Positions 54,140 to 64,000 of a stretch of 64,000 nt of DNA are shown here, one piece after another; position 1 is the first letter of the stretch; each line of letters starts with the position of its first letter. The notes under the pieces are model-generated. The model was not told where the DNA came from. It was given only the letters and a program-made list of their open reading frames with translations, and did not search any database. Location of the stretch: positions 88,174-152,173 of the forward strand of contig CAJNOP010000506.1 in the NCBI GenBank assembly GCA_905250075.1, given 5' to 3'. The position numbers and the translations under genes are program-made. This DNA is from Rotaria sp. Silwood1 (taxonomy: Eukaryota; Rotifera; Eurotatoria; Philodinida; Philodinidae).

Positions 54140-54340
54140 GCAGAACAATTTGTGCTGCATCAAATGGTGTATAGAAAATAACTTTTTCATCAAGTTTTTA
54201 TATTCTGAGAAGTGATATACCTCTATCTTGTGTAACTTTTAGTTTTGATCATATTTTAAATTCTTTGATATCACTCCTAAAAGTAAAGGTGACTGACTGT
54301 GCAACTTTCATATCTTTCGAAAATGGGTAAAAAATTTTCA
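54140..54340. repeat. Relative of foldback FB5
   Basis: GTGCAGAACAATTTGTG and GTGTATAGAAAATAACTTTT correspond to the left arm of FB5, in the same order and spacing. A partial inverted partner (GAAAATGGGTAAAAAATTTTC region) follows. It lies in the ~1 kb non-coding gap 54076-55120 of the spectrin-repeat gene. Confidence 0.55.
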
Positions 54341-56228
54341 TTGTTGAACCCTTGAAGGGAAATACGGGAATGGATAATTACGAAGAATAGTTTTTATTTT
54401 ATTTTGTTCCTTACGAATTTAGATTCTGAGTAGCCGCGTGTGATTAGACTATGGAGCTCTATGATATTCAATATATGTTCAGTCTCTTATGAGAATTAAA
54501 AATTTTGCATGTTCCCATACCTTCCTTCCAGGAGTTCGAAAGTGAAAATATTTTCCTATTTTTGAAAGATCCATATATGTCAAATGATGGAGTATGATGG
54601 ACTTATTATTAATAGATAGAAACTTTTTCATTCAAGAAATATTTATCACAAAACTTATATACTTTTCTACTCTTATAGGAATCAAAAAATTGACCTTTTG
54701 TCTTCAGGAGCAGTATCGAAGAATTTAAAATACTATGGAAAGCCAAAAATGACAGAAGCTAGTAAAAATGGTAAGGTTTTGCGTATGAGGAAAGTCTTTA
54801 TCAGTATTGTTAGATGTACATGATTGAAGACAAGACAAAACTCTATTGAAGTAACTTTGAACAAAATTTGATATAGGTTGGTTTGAAGATATACTCTGTC
54901 ATAAGACGGTCCTTTCCAGAGGCAGATCTAGAATTTCGGGAAAGAGAACGATCAAGGTTGCGCGAAGTGTGTTTTGAAGTCTATTACAGGTCGTATCGGC
55001 TTATTTTTGGATGTTTTCTACTGAGAAAAATTCAAAGATATTTTGGAATAAAGAGACAATCATCTTCAGTGTTCTCCTCCTCTAAATCCACCACTGGTTC
55101 TTTATTAATATTTAATAATCATTTACTTTAACTTGATGTTTAAGTTCTTCAACTGTATTTAATCTTTCACGAATTTCTTTATCATTTGAACTAATTAAAT
55201 TTGGTTCATCACGAAGTGCTTGATCAAGTCTTAATAAACGTTGATCAATCGATACATTAAGTTGCTAAATAATTTGATATTTAATTACAGTTTTATACAA
55301 AAAAAAAAAACTGACTGCCATTGAATCTTGAATATCATTAAGATTATTTAATGATAAATTAAGATCAATTGGTTGTGTTAATTCTTGTATTAGTCTTTTA
55401 AATCAATCATTAATAGCAATTAATTCTTCATTAAGTTTATTTTGTCTTTTAACTTTATGTTCATGTTTACCACGTGCTTGTTGACATGTTTTTATAAGTG
55501 TTTGAAGATATTCTTGACGTTGTTCAATTTTTTTGTTGTAATTGTTCATATTGTGAACGTGATAGTTCAGATTTAAGACGTTCAGCAAGTTGAATTAATT
55601 TATTTAATCCTTGTTCATTTTGTTGTAAACGATCGAAAATAGCCTAAAAAACTAATCATTAAATTCAAAGAAATACTTTGCAAAAAAAAAGTTCGATTTT
55701 TTTTTATTAGTTAAAGTGACATAACCTGTCAAAACAAAAAAAAATCTAACCTGATAAGCAATTCCTTTATCTTGTTGATATTGAGCGGATTTTAAATGTT
55801 CAGATGAAATTTGTAAATATGATTCAAGTTATTTTTCTAAATGATAAAAATCAGTTTCTCTTTGTAAAGCTCTTTCCATTCTTTCAATTTCATTATAAAT
55901 TTGTCCTTCAAGATTTTTTAAATTAGCATTTAATTCACCACCTGTACGAAAATCAATTCGATGTCCTTTACTAGTTAATAAACGTTGTAAACGTGTTAAT
56001 TCTTTTAAATTATTATTTGTTTCATCAAGACGTTTTAATAATTGTTTAAATTGTTCTAAATGTTTTTCAATTGATAATAAATCATAATGACGATTATCAT
56101 CAATAAATGATGATTGTTGTTTTAATTTTGTAAAATCATTTTGTAATTGTTGATAAAGATTTTGAACATATTCATTTTGTTTATCAAATTCATCTCGTTC
56201 ACCTTCAATGATAATTAAAAGAAGAAAC

Positions 56229-56439
56229 TAGACAAAAAAAAAACAACGATTAAACTTACGATTTGCTCCATTAAACAATGTCTGAGCAGTGCCTTTTATT
56301 AGACTCTATGCCTATATTACACAGCAAAAGTTTCCCAACACTTTACCACATATTAGCTGAGATACGATATATGTTAATGTAAATGTACTATAAAAACCGT
56401 TGTTTTAATAAAAAATGTCCTTCTACAGCTCATAATGTA
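56229..56439. other. Flank upstream of the last recognised spectrin exon
   Basis: No CH domain or further exon recognised. Confidence 0.4.
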
Positions 56440-56785
56440 ATGTAAATATCTCAAGCATGATAAGAGATTGGGGGCTGAATTTTTTACTGGGTATAGAACT
56501 CTGAGAAATATGTCTACAATAAAAATTTGAACGAAAACAAATGAACCATTCAGAAGTTATTTATAAAGTAAATTTCAAAAAGTCGTTCTACACTTTTTAA
56601 AAAAAAGGTCGTTCTACATTTTATCGTATATTGTAGATTTCTCAGGAACAATATGAGATAGACCGCTGAATTTTTGAGTGCTTATGTAACTTTTAGAACT
56701 ACATCTTCGGTAAAAATTTGAGCGAAAACAACCAATCCGTTCAGCAGTTATTTACAATATACTTTTCAAAAAGTCGTTCTACAAA
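56440..56785. repeat. Two direct repeats of about 190 bases ending in AAAAAGTCGTTCTACA
   Basis: Copy 1 (about 56440-56595) and copy 2 (about 56625-56782) share GCTGAATTTTT, TAAAAATTTGA.CGAAAAC, TTCAG.AGTTATTTA and TTTCAAAAAGTCGTTCTACA. A more diverged third copy may lie at 57180-57330. The GTCGTTCTACA motif also occurs at 56607 and 56952. Confidence 0.65.
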
Positions 56786-57341
56786 GTGAGTGAAACTCGA
56801 ATTTTTAGAAAATAATGGATTTGTTTTCATCCAAAAAAACTCATTTAGAAGAATCTTTTTTTTATCATTTTGTTACTATTTCAGTTGTCTTTCTTTTGCC
56901 TATCTTCGCTTCTCTTCCACTTTCACGCAGACAAAGTAAATTAAACGATAAGGTCGTTCTACACAAAAATAACAAAGTGTGTATAATTAAATATTTGGGG
57001 CGAATGGGTGTGAAAAGAAAAGAAAAAACATATAAAAGATATACCATTTGATAGAGCATTTCAAGCTGTACAAAATAGACTATTCATTATATTTTTTCTC
57101 TTTTTCCTTATATATAAAAAATATCCTTTTCTTAATACATCTTTCTGTAAAATAAGAATTTGTGGCAGTAAAGGGCTGATAACTCAGCAGATGTATGAGT
57201 TAGAGAACTGACATTTTCTGTAGCAGTGGGACACTCAAAGATCAATAACATATAAAAAATTGGTCTAAATCGGTTCAGCACAGAAAAAGTTATTAGCGAA
57301 ATACAGCTAAAATTTCAATTTTACCAAAAAGTTGCAATTCA

Positions 57342-57343
<2 letters not shown>

Positions 57344-57413
<70 letters not shown>
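57344..57413. repeat. Compound microsatellite (AT)n(AG)n
   Basis: About 20 AT units run directly into about 14 AG units. Confidence 0.95.
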
Positions 57414-57417
<4 letters not shown>

Positions 57418-58208
57418 CCAAATCATAAAAACATTTTCGTAGTTTTAAAATAGAGTTTCTATATGTGTCTGATGTTATACTTCATGAGAAAGTGATATTT
57501 TATTGAAAAACTGTAGAACTTGATTATTCAAGCAGAAAAAAGAAAGCAATAGAATGAGAATGGCATTCCGCTTTCGTTTGACTTTTATTCGTTTTGTCGA
57601 TGGTATCAAATCAAAAAAACAAAAAAGATGTGTCACGACAAGTTCCAAATGCTTTCATTTCCGGTCATGTTTTACTAGAAATCTATTTCGTACTGTGTTT
57701 TTTATTGATCATGATCTATTTGGTCATTTTGATTAAACTGTTGATGGAACAAAATACTAGTAGATCTTGTAGGTTGCAATTTATCTATAGTTTCACTAAT
57801 ATTTTTCTCATTAGATTTTTTTCCTATGGTTGATTAGCAAATAAACGAAAATACTCGAATAATCTATTATACTCATGTTCATAGTTATTATCCAGTAGAA
57901 GAAAAAAAAAGGCGAAACTGAATTTTGAATATTTAAGAAACCTTCTAAGTTATTTGATTGAAAAAAGATTATCAAACTGAGGAAAAAAAAGCAGAAAAAT
58001 AAAATACTTCTATGACTATAAACGATAAAAAAATCACATTCTATGTTTTTTTTTAAACAAAAATTAACAAAAGAAACAGTTTGGCTATACCATCATTTTC
58101 ATGATGTCATAGAATATCAAATGTTTTTATTGATTATCATGTAAAAGAAACAATAAAATAAAGAAAGAGAAAAAAAAACAACAATCAGAAAGTTTGACTC
58201 TTTTGAGT
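57414..58208. other. Non-coding stretch, 3' flank of the Roquin-like gene
   Basis: A CCCH zinc finger, normally next in Roquin, was looked for on the minus strand and not found. Confidence 0.45.
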
Positions 58209-59695
58209 TTAATGATGAATTAAACCATCTACAAGTTCTGTCAAAGCCTCTAATGGAGGTACAAATATCGACGCATTCAAATGTTCTTGTTTATAATCAC
58301 CAATTTGAGCTAACTGTATAAAATATTTTTCGAATTTTAATAAAGGTTTAAATGGAGATGTACTACCTAATGCAACATCTCTAAATTGTTTAATCGATCG
58401 GTCAAATAAATCTGTTGTCGAAATCGACAACTTATCGATAATTTTCTCCATTTGCAACTCATATTGTGTATCATTACCATAAAGTAATAAAGACCAGAAT
58501 CCAGCTGATAACAACATACCTTTAATATATAAAAAACATTGAATAAATTTAACTTGAGAAAAAAAAAATATTTACCTTCATTAAACGCTATTTGAATTAT
58601 TTTTTCATCATATGCATCACGAAGATGTTCCTTAATTTTATATTGTTGTTGAAGTTCTATTAATGAATAGTTTTTCATTCGTGTTTTCTAATAAAAAAAC
58701 AAAAGGTTATGTTAGAATCATTTCTTTTTATAATCGCTGAATATTTACTATAAAACAAGATTTACCACTGAGTATATCAATCATATGTGCAATAGCAGCT
58801 CCATCATTTTCTTGTATATTTTTTTTCACAAATTCGATAACATGTGCAGTGCGTGATGCTTCATGACTTTGAAAAAATACCACAATATTCTGTAACACTT
58901 TTTCTTGCATAGCTAAATTTCAACAATTTATTAAGATAAAAAAATAATTTGAAAAAAAAAAATCAAACCTGGTTCATAAAATTTACGACTTGTAAAACCA
59001 ACAATTGACCAAGCCTTATTCTTTAATTGTTGAGGAATTTGATTACTAACATAAAGATCAATACATATATGTTCACCAAGACTACGTATTGTTTTAAGTA
59101 TTTTTAAACGACCTTCACGATTAATATATTGACTATTAAATAAACCAAATATTTTTCGTAACAGTGAACGACTATATACGTTTTCATAATCTTCACTTTT
59201 AACTAAAAAAAATAGTCATATAAAAAAAAAAATGACATAGACTTTTTGTTTTTTCTTCTTACGTATTGGTTTAATTATAATTGCTATATCACTAAGACCT
59301 TTTTCTACAGTATTAAAACATGTTTTTGTTTCATCATCAAGTTTCATATAAAATGGGCATTGACCATAACGTTCTTCATGATCTTTAGGTAACTATATTT
59401 AAATACAAAAAAACAAAAAAAAAGGAAAAATTTTTTTTAGTGTTTAATAATTAATTTAAATATTTACTTTTGATGGATCATAAAGAATAATTAATAATGG
59501 ATAATTTGTTGGTAATTGATCAATTGATGTATGATCTGTTCCAACACTAATACATTGTTTACATATTGTAGCATCATGTGTTGGTAATGTTATTGGATGA
59601 TATGATTGATTTTCATATTCAAAACCACGTGAGCACTTAGCACAACGTAAAAATTGCATATAATATGGTTCAATTGTTTGATTTGATGCAGACAT
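58209..59695 (-). CDS. Roquin (RC3H)-like protein, truncated, with degenerate RING
   Basis: Roquin binds stem-loop mRNA elements through its ROQ domain and recruits decay machinery. Six exons join on the minus strand: zinc-finger exon (59695-59468), 59393-59263, 59203-58969, 58914-58765, 58690-58577 and 58520-58209. ROQ and HEPN-like blocks are clear: INREGRLKILKTIRSLGEHI, PQQLKNKAWSIVGFTSRKFY, EPAMQEKVLQNIVVFF, LIELQQQYKIKEHLRDAYDE and FWSLLLYGNDTQYELQMEKI. I see no in-frame stop. Two oddities: the RING keeps FLRCAKC and ICKQC but the middle Cys/His ligands are displaced and the second CP.D pair is missing; and the protein stops at VDGLIHH, exactly where the CCCH zinc finger and long tail should follow. 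It may be a functional RNA-binding-only paralogue or an early pseudogene. Total is about 390 residues against more than 1000 for the family. Confidence 0.82.
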
Positions 59696-59755
59696 TTCTA
59701 TTAAATATCTATAAATAAATAAATAAACAAGATAGTTGTTTTTTTTTTTTTTTTG

Positions 59756-59965
59756 TAAATAGATAAATCAGCCGCCATGGTTGAGTGGTTACGTTGTTCG
59801 ACACGTATCCACAAGGTACTATGTTCAAACCCTAGTAGCACCTTCCATGGAATGACCCTGGACAAGTCACTAATGGCTAAGTTGTCTCGAATGCCTCATT
59901 CGTAGCATGCTGAATACATCGGTTAGACCTATGAGAGATTATTATTATTATAAATAGATAAATCA
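59756..59965 (+). mobile_element. tRNA-derived SINE with 15-base target-site duplication
   Basis: Identical 15-base copies TAAATAGATAAATCA flank the element at 59756-59770 and 59951-59965. The 180-base body (59771-59950) starts GCCGCCATGGTTGAGTGGTTA, which resembles the 5' half of a tRNA-Ser. It has a pol III A box TGGTTGAGTGG (59778-59788) and B box GTTCAAACCC (59823-59832). The body continues with GAATGACCCTGGACAAGTCA, similar to the core block of CORE-type SINEs, and ends in an (ATT)n tail. The perfect target duplication means it is young compared with the surrounding decay. It lies between the Roquin-like and eS21 copies, outside coding sequence. Confidence 0.9.
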
Positions 59966-60460
59966 TACTTCGTTTCGATAGATGATTTCTTATGTATGTG
60001 TTATGATGATGATGATGTCAGGTAAATGTTTTGCTTCCAACCACTGCCTATTTAACTAACAAAATGAAGAGACAGATAGCAGAGAGAGAAAAAGAGGATG
60101 GCGGCGGCGGACGTATCCGTGTATTCACTTTCTCTCTTATTTCTTCTACTTATCGTATATGTAATGATGTTTCTAGTACGCATAACACACAAAAGAGAAG
60201 TAACAATATACATCCACACGTTCGAAAACAAACAGTTGTATTTTTGTTCTCTTTTTTTTCTTTACTAATTTAGAGAAAGAAATGGAGTTATTTTCCTCCA
60301 TTGATTGCATCGGACGAGTGAAATAAAGAAAAAAACATTCTCTCTCTCTCCCTCACTGTTGTATAACAAAAAAACTAAAGATCACCAAAAAAAGAAAATC
60401 GAAAACTGAGAAAGAGGTTTTTGTCTTTTTTTTTAAATAGATACTTACTAAAATTGATTT
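59966..60460. other. Spacer between the SINE and the eS21 copy
   Basis: Mostly low-complexity DNA, including (ATG)n near 60003, GGCGGCGG near 60100 and a CT-rich run near 60340. No gene. Confidence 0.5.
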
Positions 60461-60727
60461 TTATTTAGTATCTTTAAAAAAATATCCATTATTAATAAAT
60501 TCATCTCTTGTAACTAATCGTGCAATTGAATCATCAGCTACAAGCATCATTCGAACTGAATCAGTTAAAGTATATGTACTTGTTTTTCTTGTAATTCTTC
60601 CTGTCTGTTCATCAACTTCATCAGCTATATCCAATTGAACAGCGGCATGATCTTTTTCTGCTATTATTTTATTAGTTGCAACACATTTTCTTGATATATA
60701 GTTTTGTTTTGCTATTGGTTGTGAATC
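60461..60727 (-). pseudogene. RPS21: Ribosomal protein eS21 (RPS21) copy, divergent, start missing
   Basis: eS21 is a small protein of the 40S subunit. The minus strand gives 88 residues ending at TAA 60463-60461, with ISRKCVATNKIIAEKDHAAV, DEVDEQTGRITRKTSTYTL and ADDSIARLVTRDEF. These align with the family pattern PRKCSA.NRIIGAKDHAS.Q, EVD..TGRF and .DDSILRLA. The reading begins at DSQPIAKQNY next to a possible AG acceptor, with an upstream in-frame TAA and no ATG. A first exon could lie further up, but none was recognised. Divergence is striking for a ribosomal protein (for example the conserved IRRMGESDD is now VRMMLVADD). No internal stop. Retained duplicate or pseudogene cannot be decided here. 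Confidence 0.75.
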
Positions 60728-60895
60728 TGTATGTTACCTTTTTAAAGATAATTTAGATCTAAAATCAATGAAAAAGACATTTAGCTTTTTTTTTATTTAA
60801 TTAAAAGGAAAAAACAAAAACAAATCAAAAACAGGAAAAAAAAAGGAAAACAATGTTTTCCTTTTTTTCTTAAAGTTTTTCTCTAGCAAAAAATA

Positions 60896-61680
60896 TTAAT
60901 TTTGTTTCCAAAAATTGACATTTTCTGTAATATATCGTTGAAAATTATTATACTATGTTTGAATAATACTTAATGGAAGAATTTGTTCGGATATTCGAGA
61001 AATATTTTGAAAAAATAATGTTATATAATAAACAAAATTATTAAACATTTTTGATAGAAATTCAAGATTTGATGTAACTCTTCATGGTGTTATATCATGT
61101 CGTTGAACTTGTGGTTCAAATTATACTAAAGGTTCAATACTTATACTTAATAAACCATCATTTAGAATAGTTATTTGATGTTGAAATCGCTAAATTGTGT
61201 TGATAATAATGATGAACCAATATAGAAAAAAAAAACCAGAAAGAATTTATCTTAAAGAAAAAAAAAAAATAATACTTTGAAAAGAAAATCTTTTATTTTA
61301 TCGATTTTAAAAATTACATTTGATTTTGAATTTTTTATTTTTCCGAAATAAATCTATGATAGTTCTTTTATACTTGATCAATTCAAATAAAATAAAAACG
61401 AACAAAAAAGTATCAATAAGAAATAGATATTGTTTAAATATAACATAATAATTGCCATCACTGCCAAAATTTTCTGTTAATGATATTCGATCAGTCATGA
61501 ATACAACAAGATGATTTACATGATCAACATCAGATATTAAGATTACAAATTGAGTTTGGCTTCCTTATTGAAAATTTACTTGAGACTAGAAGATTTTTTT
61601 CAAGTAACATATAACTTACTAATCGACCACTATTAGTATTAAAAATATAACTTAAATGAATATCTCTTTTCCTTTAATTA
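60896..61680 (-). pseudogene. HIKESHI: Hikeshi (OPI10 family) pseudogene
   Basis: Hikeshi imports HSP70 into the nucleus under heat stress. Family blocks appear in order on the minus strand: SGRLV (exon 1, ~61645-61625, like the family's AGRLVQ), DHVNHLVVFMTDRISLTENF followed by GSDGNYYVIF (~61560-61440, like INHVVVFMLG..PFPEGMGGSVYF), SKSNVIFKIDKIKD (~61320-61280, like GKPSAIFKISGLK), SISIEPL (~61150), FLSKMFNNFVYYI (~61060-61010) and YNNFQRYITENVNFWKQN (~60950-60899, like WYENFQRRLAQNPLFWK). At least three in-frame stops occur: after IEPLV, after DITP, and a TAG at the conserved Trp before YNNF. The start codon region is unclear. Everything is consistent with a dead copy. Confidence 0.85.
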
Positions 61681-61784
61681 AAACTTATCTTCAGTATATA
61701 TAAGTATTGATATATTATTAATTATATGTTGAAAAATAACCAATCAAAAAAGAAAAACAAAACAAATCAATAAAATAAAACGTT

Positions 61785-61965
61785 AATTGCTCATGTCTTT
61801 GCAAATGTTTAAGTCTTTTGTATAGTTGACGTTTTGTTTTTCGTAGTAATTGTTCGATAAAATCTAATTCCATTTTTAATTCATCTTGTTTTATTTGATT
61901 TCTTTGATCATCATCATCATCATCGTTAGGAGATAAGGGTGATAAAGAATAATGAAATTTTATTT
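61785..61965 (-). pseudogene. Unrecognised coiled-coil fragment with a poly-Asp run
   Basis: The minus strand encodes about 58 residues with SLSPLSPN, six Asp codons, QRNQIKQDELKMELDFIEQL and LRKTKRQLYKRLKHLQRHEQ. It has coding character and a likely amphipathic helix but no recognised family, start or clean end. It may be a separate gene remnant upstream of Hikeshi. Confidence 0.4.
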
Positions 61966-61989
61966 TTGAATATATGAGTTAAAGAATTT

Positions 61990-63693
61990 TTATCTAAATA
62001 AGATTTTAAAGTTAATGATAAATAATATTTTTCAGGTCTTTTTTGTTCATTCGATTAAACTATCTAAAATTTTCTATTTAACAACATTCTCATCTATGTC
62101 ATATTTTCTTTTTTCTAAAAAATTCTCTCATAGTCTTATAGATTACATTGTATACGATCAATATTGTGTTCTATTTCATTTATTGACTTGTTTATCTTCT
62201 AGACTTTCTAGATTGTCTCTTTTAATCTTGAAAAATTTCAATTGAATATATTATCAATATCTTTTCTTTTTTTCTTATACAAATGAACGATTAATTCTTT
62301 TTCCTGTAATGACGTTCCGATATAAAAACATGTTTTATTTAGTAAATAAAAATGAAATGAAAAATGATTTTCTATTAGTAGATGATGTTTAATTATGAAT
62401 ATCTATTTTTATTCAGTCATGAAAATAAACATACTTCTTCTCACATGACTCCACTAATATCTCCATTACTATTTATCTTTTATTCACCAATCATACATCT
62501 CTTTCTCTAATTTTAATTCTAAACTATTGATTGGACTATTATATACCAATGGTCAAACATGCTCTCTCATTCGTTATTCTCATATCAAACTCTTTTTTCT
62601 GTTCCTTTTCTTCTTTTTTTTCGCTCTTTCATTATATTATTCAATCAATATCATCTTCCTCTTCCCATTTAGTTATATCTCCCTGTTTTTCCAATCACTT
62701 TTGGTTTCTTTTTCTTTTCTTCTGCTTCTACTCTTATCTTCATTGTAAGCACTTCGAAGTGTAACAATAAAACGACGCATAAAACAAAAAAAAAATCTAT
62801 TTCTATTAATTATATGTTCAAAATAAATCCATTCATCGTTTAATTCTCTACAAACTTGGTAGAAAATACTAAAGCCATTGCTTAAAGATCGGTTCCTTCT
62901 GCTGCAGTCATTGTAAATTGCTTTTTAGAGATGTAGTACATTTTAAGGTCATCTAAGGACACGGCGGTTACTCAAAGACAAGAGATTCTAGAAGTTGTTT
63001 GAACATACAGTTAGATAGCGCTTTTGATGTAGATTCTGAACGGGTATTTTTTGATTTTTCTAAAACATGTTATGGTGTGGCTGATGAAAAATGAAGCGAT
63101 ATTTTTCAGGCACTTTTGGATCATCCGTTATATCGAATAAAACTCTTCAAAGAACATGCTATAATAATATAAAAAAAGCTTTTAAATGGCTTAAACTATT
63201 TAAAAATTATTCATGAAAATTTCTGAAAACTTTACAAATTATAGAAATGATTATACGGCGAAAGTTACTAACACTATCTCAATATTGATACTTTAATGAA
63301 AGAAGCAAGGTACTGAATCCACCACTAAAGTAAATAGTTTTTCCTCACCAATGATAGAGAAATTTTCACAAAAATAAAAAATTTCACCAAATTATCGTAC
63401 GTGCATACGGATAGATTCTGCATCTATGGAAAGAAGACACATTATACGTCATTCTTGAAGTTAAAACTGATTAATTTTATAAGAAAGACAACCTTGTCAT
63501 AATTATATCAGAGAATGATACTGAATATGAATAAGAGTTTTCTAAATTAACATATGAGTTTAGGTAAAGAAAAATTGTAGAAGTTTCGAAAAAGTCTCTT
63601 CTATCATTATACCAAACTTCAAACAATTTTCTTCAATAATCTAGCGGATAATTAGCACTAAATCTGTCTTACACAAGGAAAGAATAAATATTA
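61990..63693. other. Non-coding stretch
   Basis: A T/C-rich low-complexity tract spans about 62500-62760. Hydrophobic frames there only translate that bias. No gene recognised. Confidence 0.45.
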
Positions 63694-64000
63694 TCAGTAA
63701 ATATTGTTTGTAAAAAGATTCTTTACTTTATTAAACAAATTTCCATTTGCTTGACGCAATGTTTCAATAAATGACATAGAGCGTGGTTCAATATCTAATG
63801 TTCTATTAAATTTGACCGATAATTTTTCTATAGCTGGTATATGTTCAATAAGTTGTTCAAGAAAATATGCATATCTTATGTGAATATATAAATGAGAAAG
63901 CGTTGTACAAAACGATTGACATTCATTCGAAATTGAATTTTGAAGAGAATGAGAAAATAATTTCATACAGTCATCAGTATCATAACCAATATGATAACTG
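63694..64000 (-). CDS. F-box/LRR-like protein, C-terminal part, runs off the right edge
   Basis: The minus strand is open from the window edge to a stop at 63694. It includes GYDTDDCMKLFSHSLQNSI, SHLYIHIRYAYFLEQLIEHI and PAIEKLSVKFNRTLDIEPRS. The repeated pattern 'L..LYI.I....FL..LI.HIPAIEKLSV.F' resembles the leucine-rich segments of the large bdelloid F-box-like family. That is recognition by style, without the F-box itself in view. A donor site near NLF could extend it further. No stop or frame break is visible. Confidence 0.5.
   Translation of the reverse strand, partial: SYHIGYDTDDCMKLFSHSLQNSISNECQSFCTTLSHLYIHIRYAYFLEQLIEHIPAIEKLSVKFNRTLDIEPRSMSFIETLRQANGNLFNKVKNLFTNNIY

Larger units (their letters stand above)
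36480..56228 (-). pseudogene. Giant spectrin-repeat gene, probably nesprin (SYNE)-like, central part only, with many in-frame stops
   Basis: About 40 exons with introns of ~45-70 bases encode a continuous series of spectrin-type helices, rich in Gln/Leu/Glu with periodic Trp. Typical pieces are LLDRLGELEARWYTIQREIF (~42400-42460), HRIDFRTGGELNANLKNLEG (~55910-55970) and FEHFLNTEINHRIDGL (~39915-39970). Nesprins are giant linkers between the nuclear envelope and cytoskeleton. I favour this family by style, but dystonin/MACF or dystrophin relatives are not excluded. No actin-binding CH domain is seen upstream of 56228 and no KASH end downstream of 36480. At least 15 in-frame stops interrupt exons, for example five in the long exon 41020-42145, others at ~48315, 49875, 52170, 52385, 53255, 55402 and 55830. 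Most sit where Gln or Trp would fit, and clear frameshifts are rare. Confidence 0.75.

Noticed and set aside
36480-56228. A genome-wide code change with TAA for Gln and TGA for Trp
   Set aside because: TAA ends several neighbouring frames at family-typical C termini (NCS-like, eS21, Hikeshi), and the VCP TGA falls at a position that is Ser in relatives.
59771-59843. A functional tRNA gene
   Set aside because: A and B boxes are present but the acceptor ends do not pair and no proper anticodon arm forms; target duplications show it is a SINE head.
62500-62764. Hydrophobic membrane-protein frames
   Set aside because: A T/C-rich low-complexity tract gives Phe/Leu/Ser runs; no start or splice support.

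Overview
The window reads as nuclear DNA of a small-intron, very AT-rich animal, most likely a bdelloid rotifer (inference). Three things point there: an arginine-type ADP-ribosyltransferase gene with a Pro/Ser-rich tail and, at the left edge, the N-terminal region that often precedes such domains in bdelloids; imperfect TGTGGG/CCCACA clusters (the bdelloid telomere hexamer is reported as TGTGGG); and introns of about 50-70 bases with GT..AG ends and T-rich 3' ends. No prokaryotic organisation is visible. One assembly gap of 100 N lies at 21526-21625.

Layout. 1-20.3 kb is gene-poor and repeat-rich. It holds the edge gene, a decayed TSR1 fragment, an orphan coiled-coil exon pair, eight palindromic telomere-like clusters, a 28-base minisatellite, a very degenerate satellite of about 55-75 bases, a piggyBac-type element with TTAA target sites, and several long imperfect foldback repeats. 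20.4-21.3 kb is an intact two-exon ADP-ribosyltransferase gene. After the gap, 22.4-28.6 kb carries a 5'-truncated IGHMBP2-like helicase pseudogene (+), a VCP/CDC48-like ATPase pseudogene (-) and a small intact unrecognised three-exon gene (+). 33 kb holds a neuronal-calcium-sensor-like EF-hand gene (-) with a frame break. 36.5-56.2 kb is a giant spectrin-repeat gene, probably nesprin-like (-), with many in-frame stops and no recognisable end domains, interrupted by foldbacks and other insertions. 58.2-61.7 kb holds a short Roquin-like gene, a tRNA-derived SINE with a 15-base target-site duplication, a divergent ribosomal protein eS21 copy and a Hikeshi pseudogene, all genes on the minus strand. 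The right edge cuts an F-box/LRR-like gene.

The main biological picture is a block of neighbouring, mostly housekeeping, genes (TSR1, IGHMBP2, VCP, NCS, nesprin-like, eS21, Hikeshi) that still look like their families but are nearly all broken. The likeliest reading is a decaying duplicate segment of a degenerate-tetraploid genome. Most nonsense codons in the giant gene sit where Gln or Trp would fit, and obvious frameshifts are few, so recoding or editing deserves a test before calling it simply dead. All family assignments were made by eye, without any database search.
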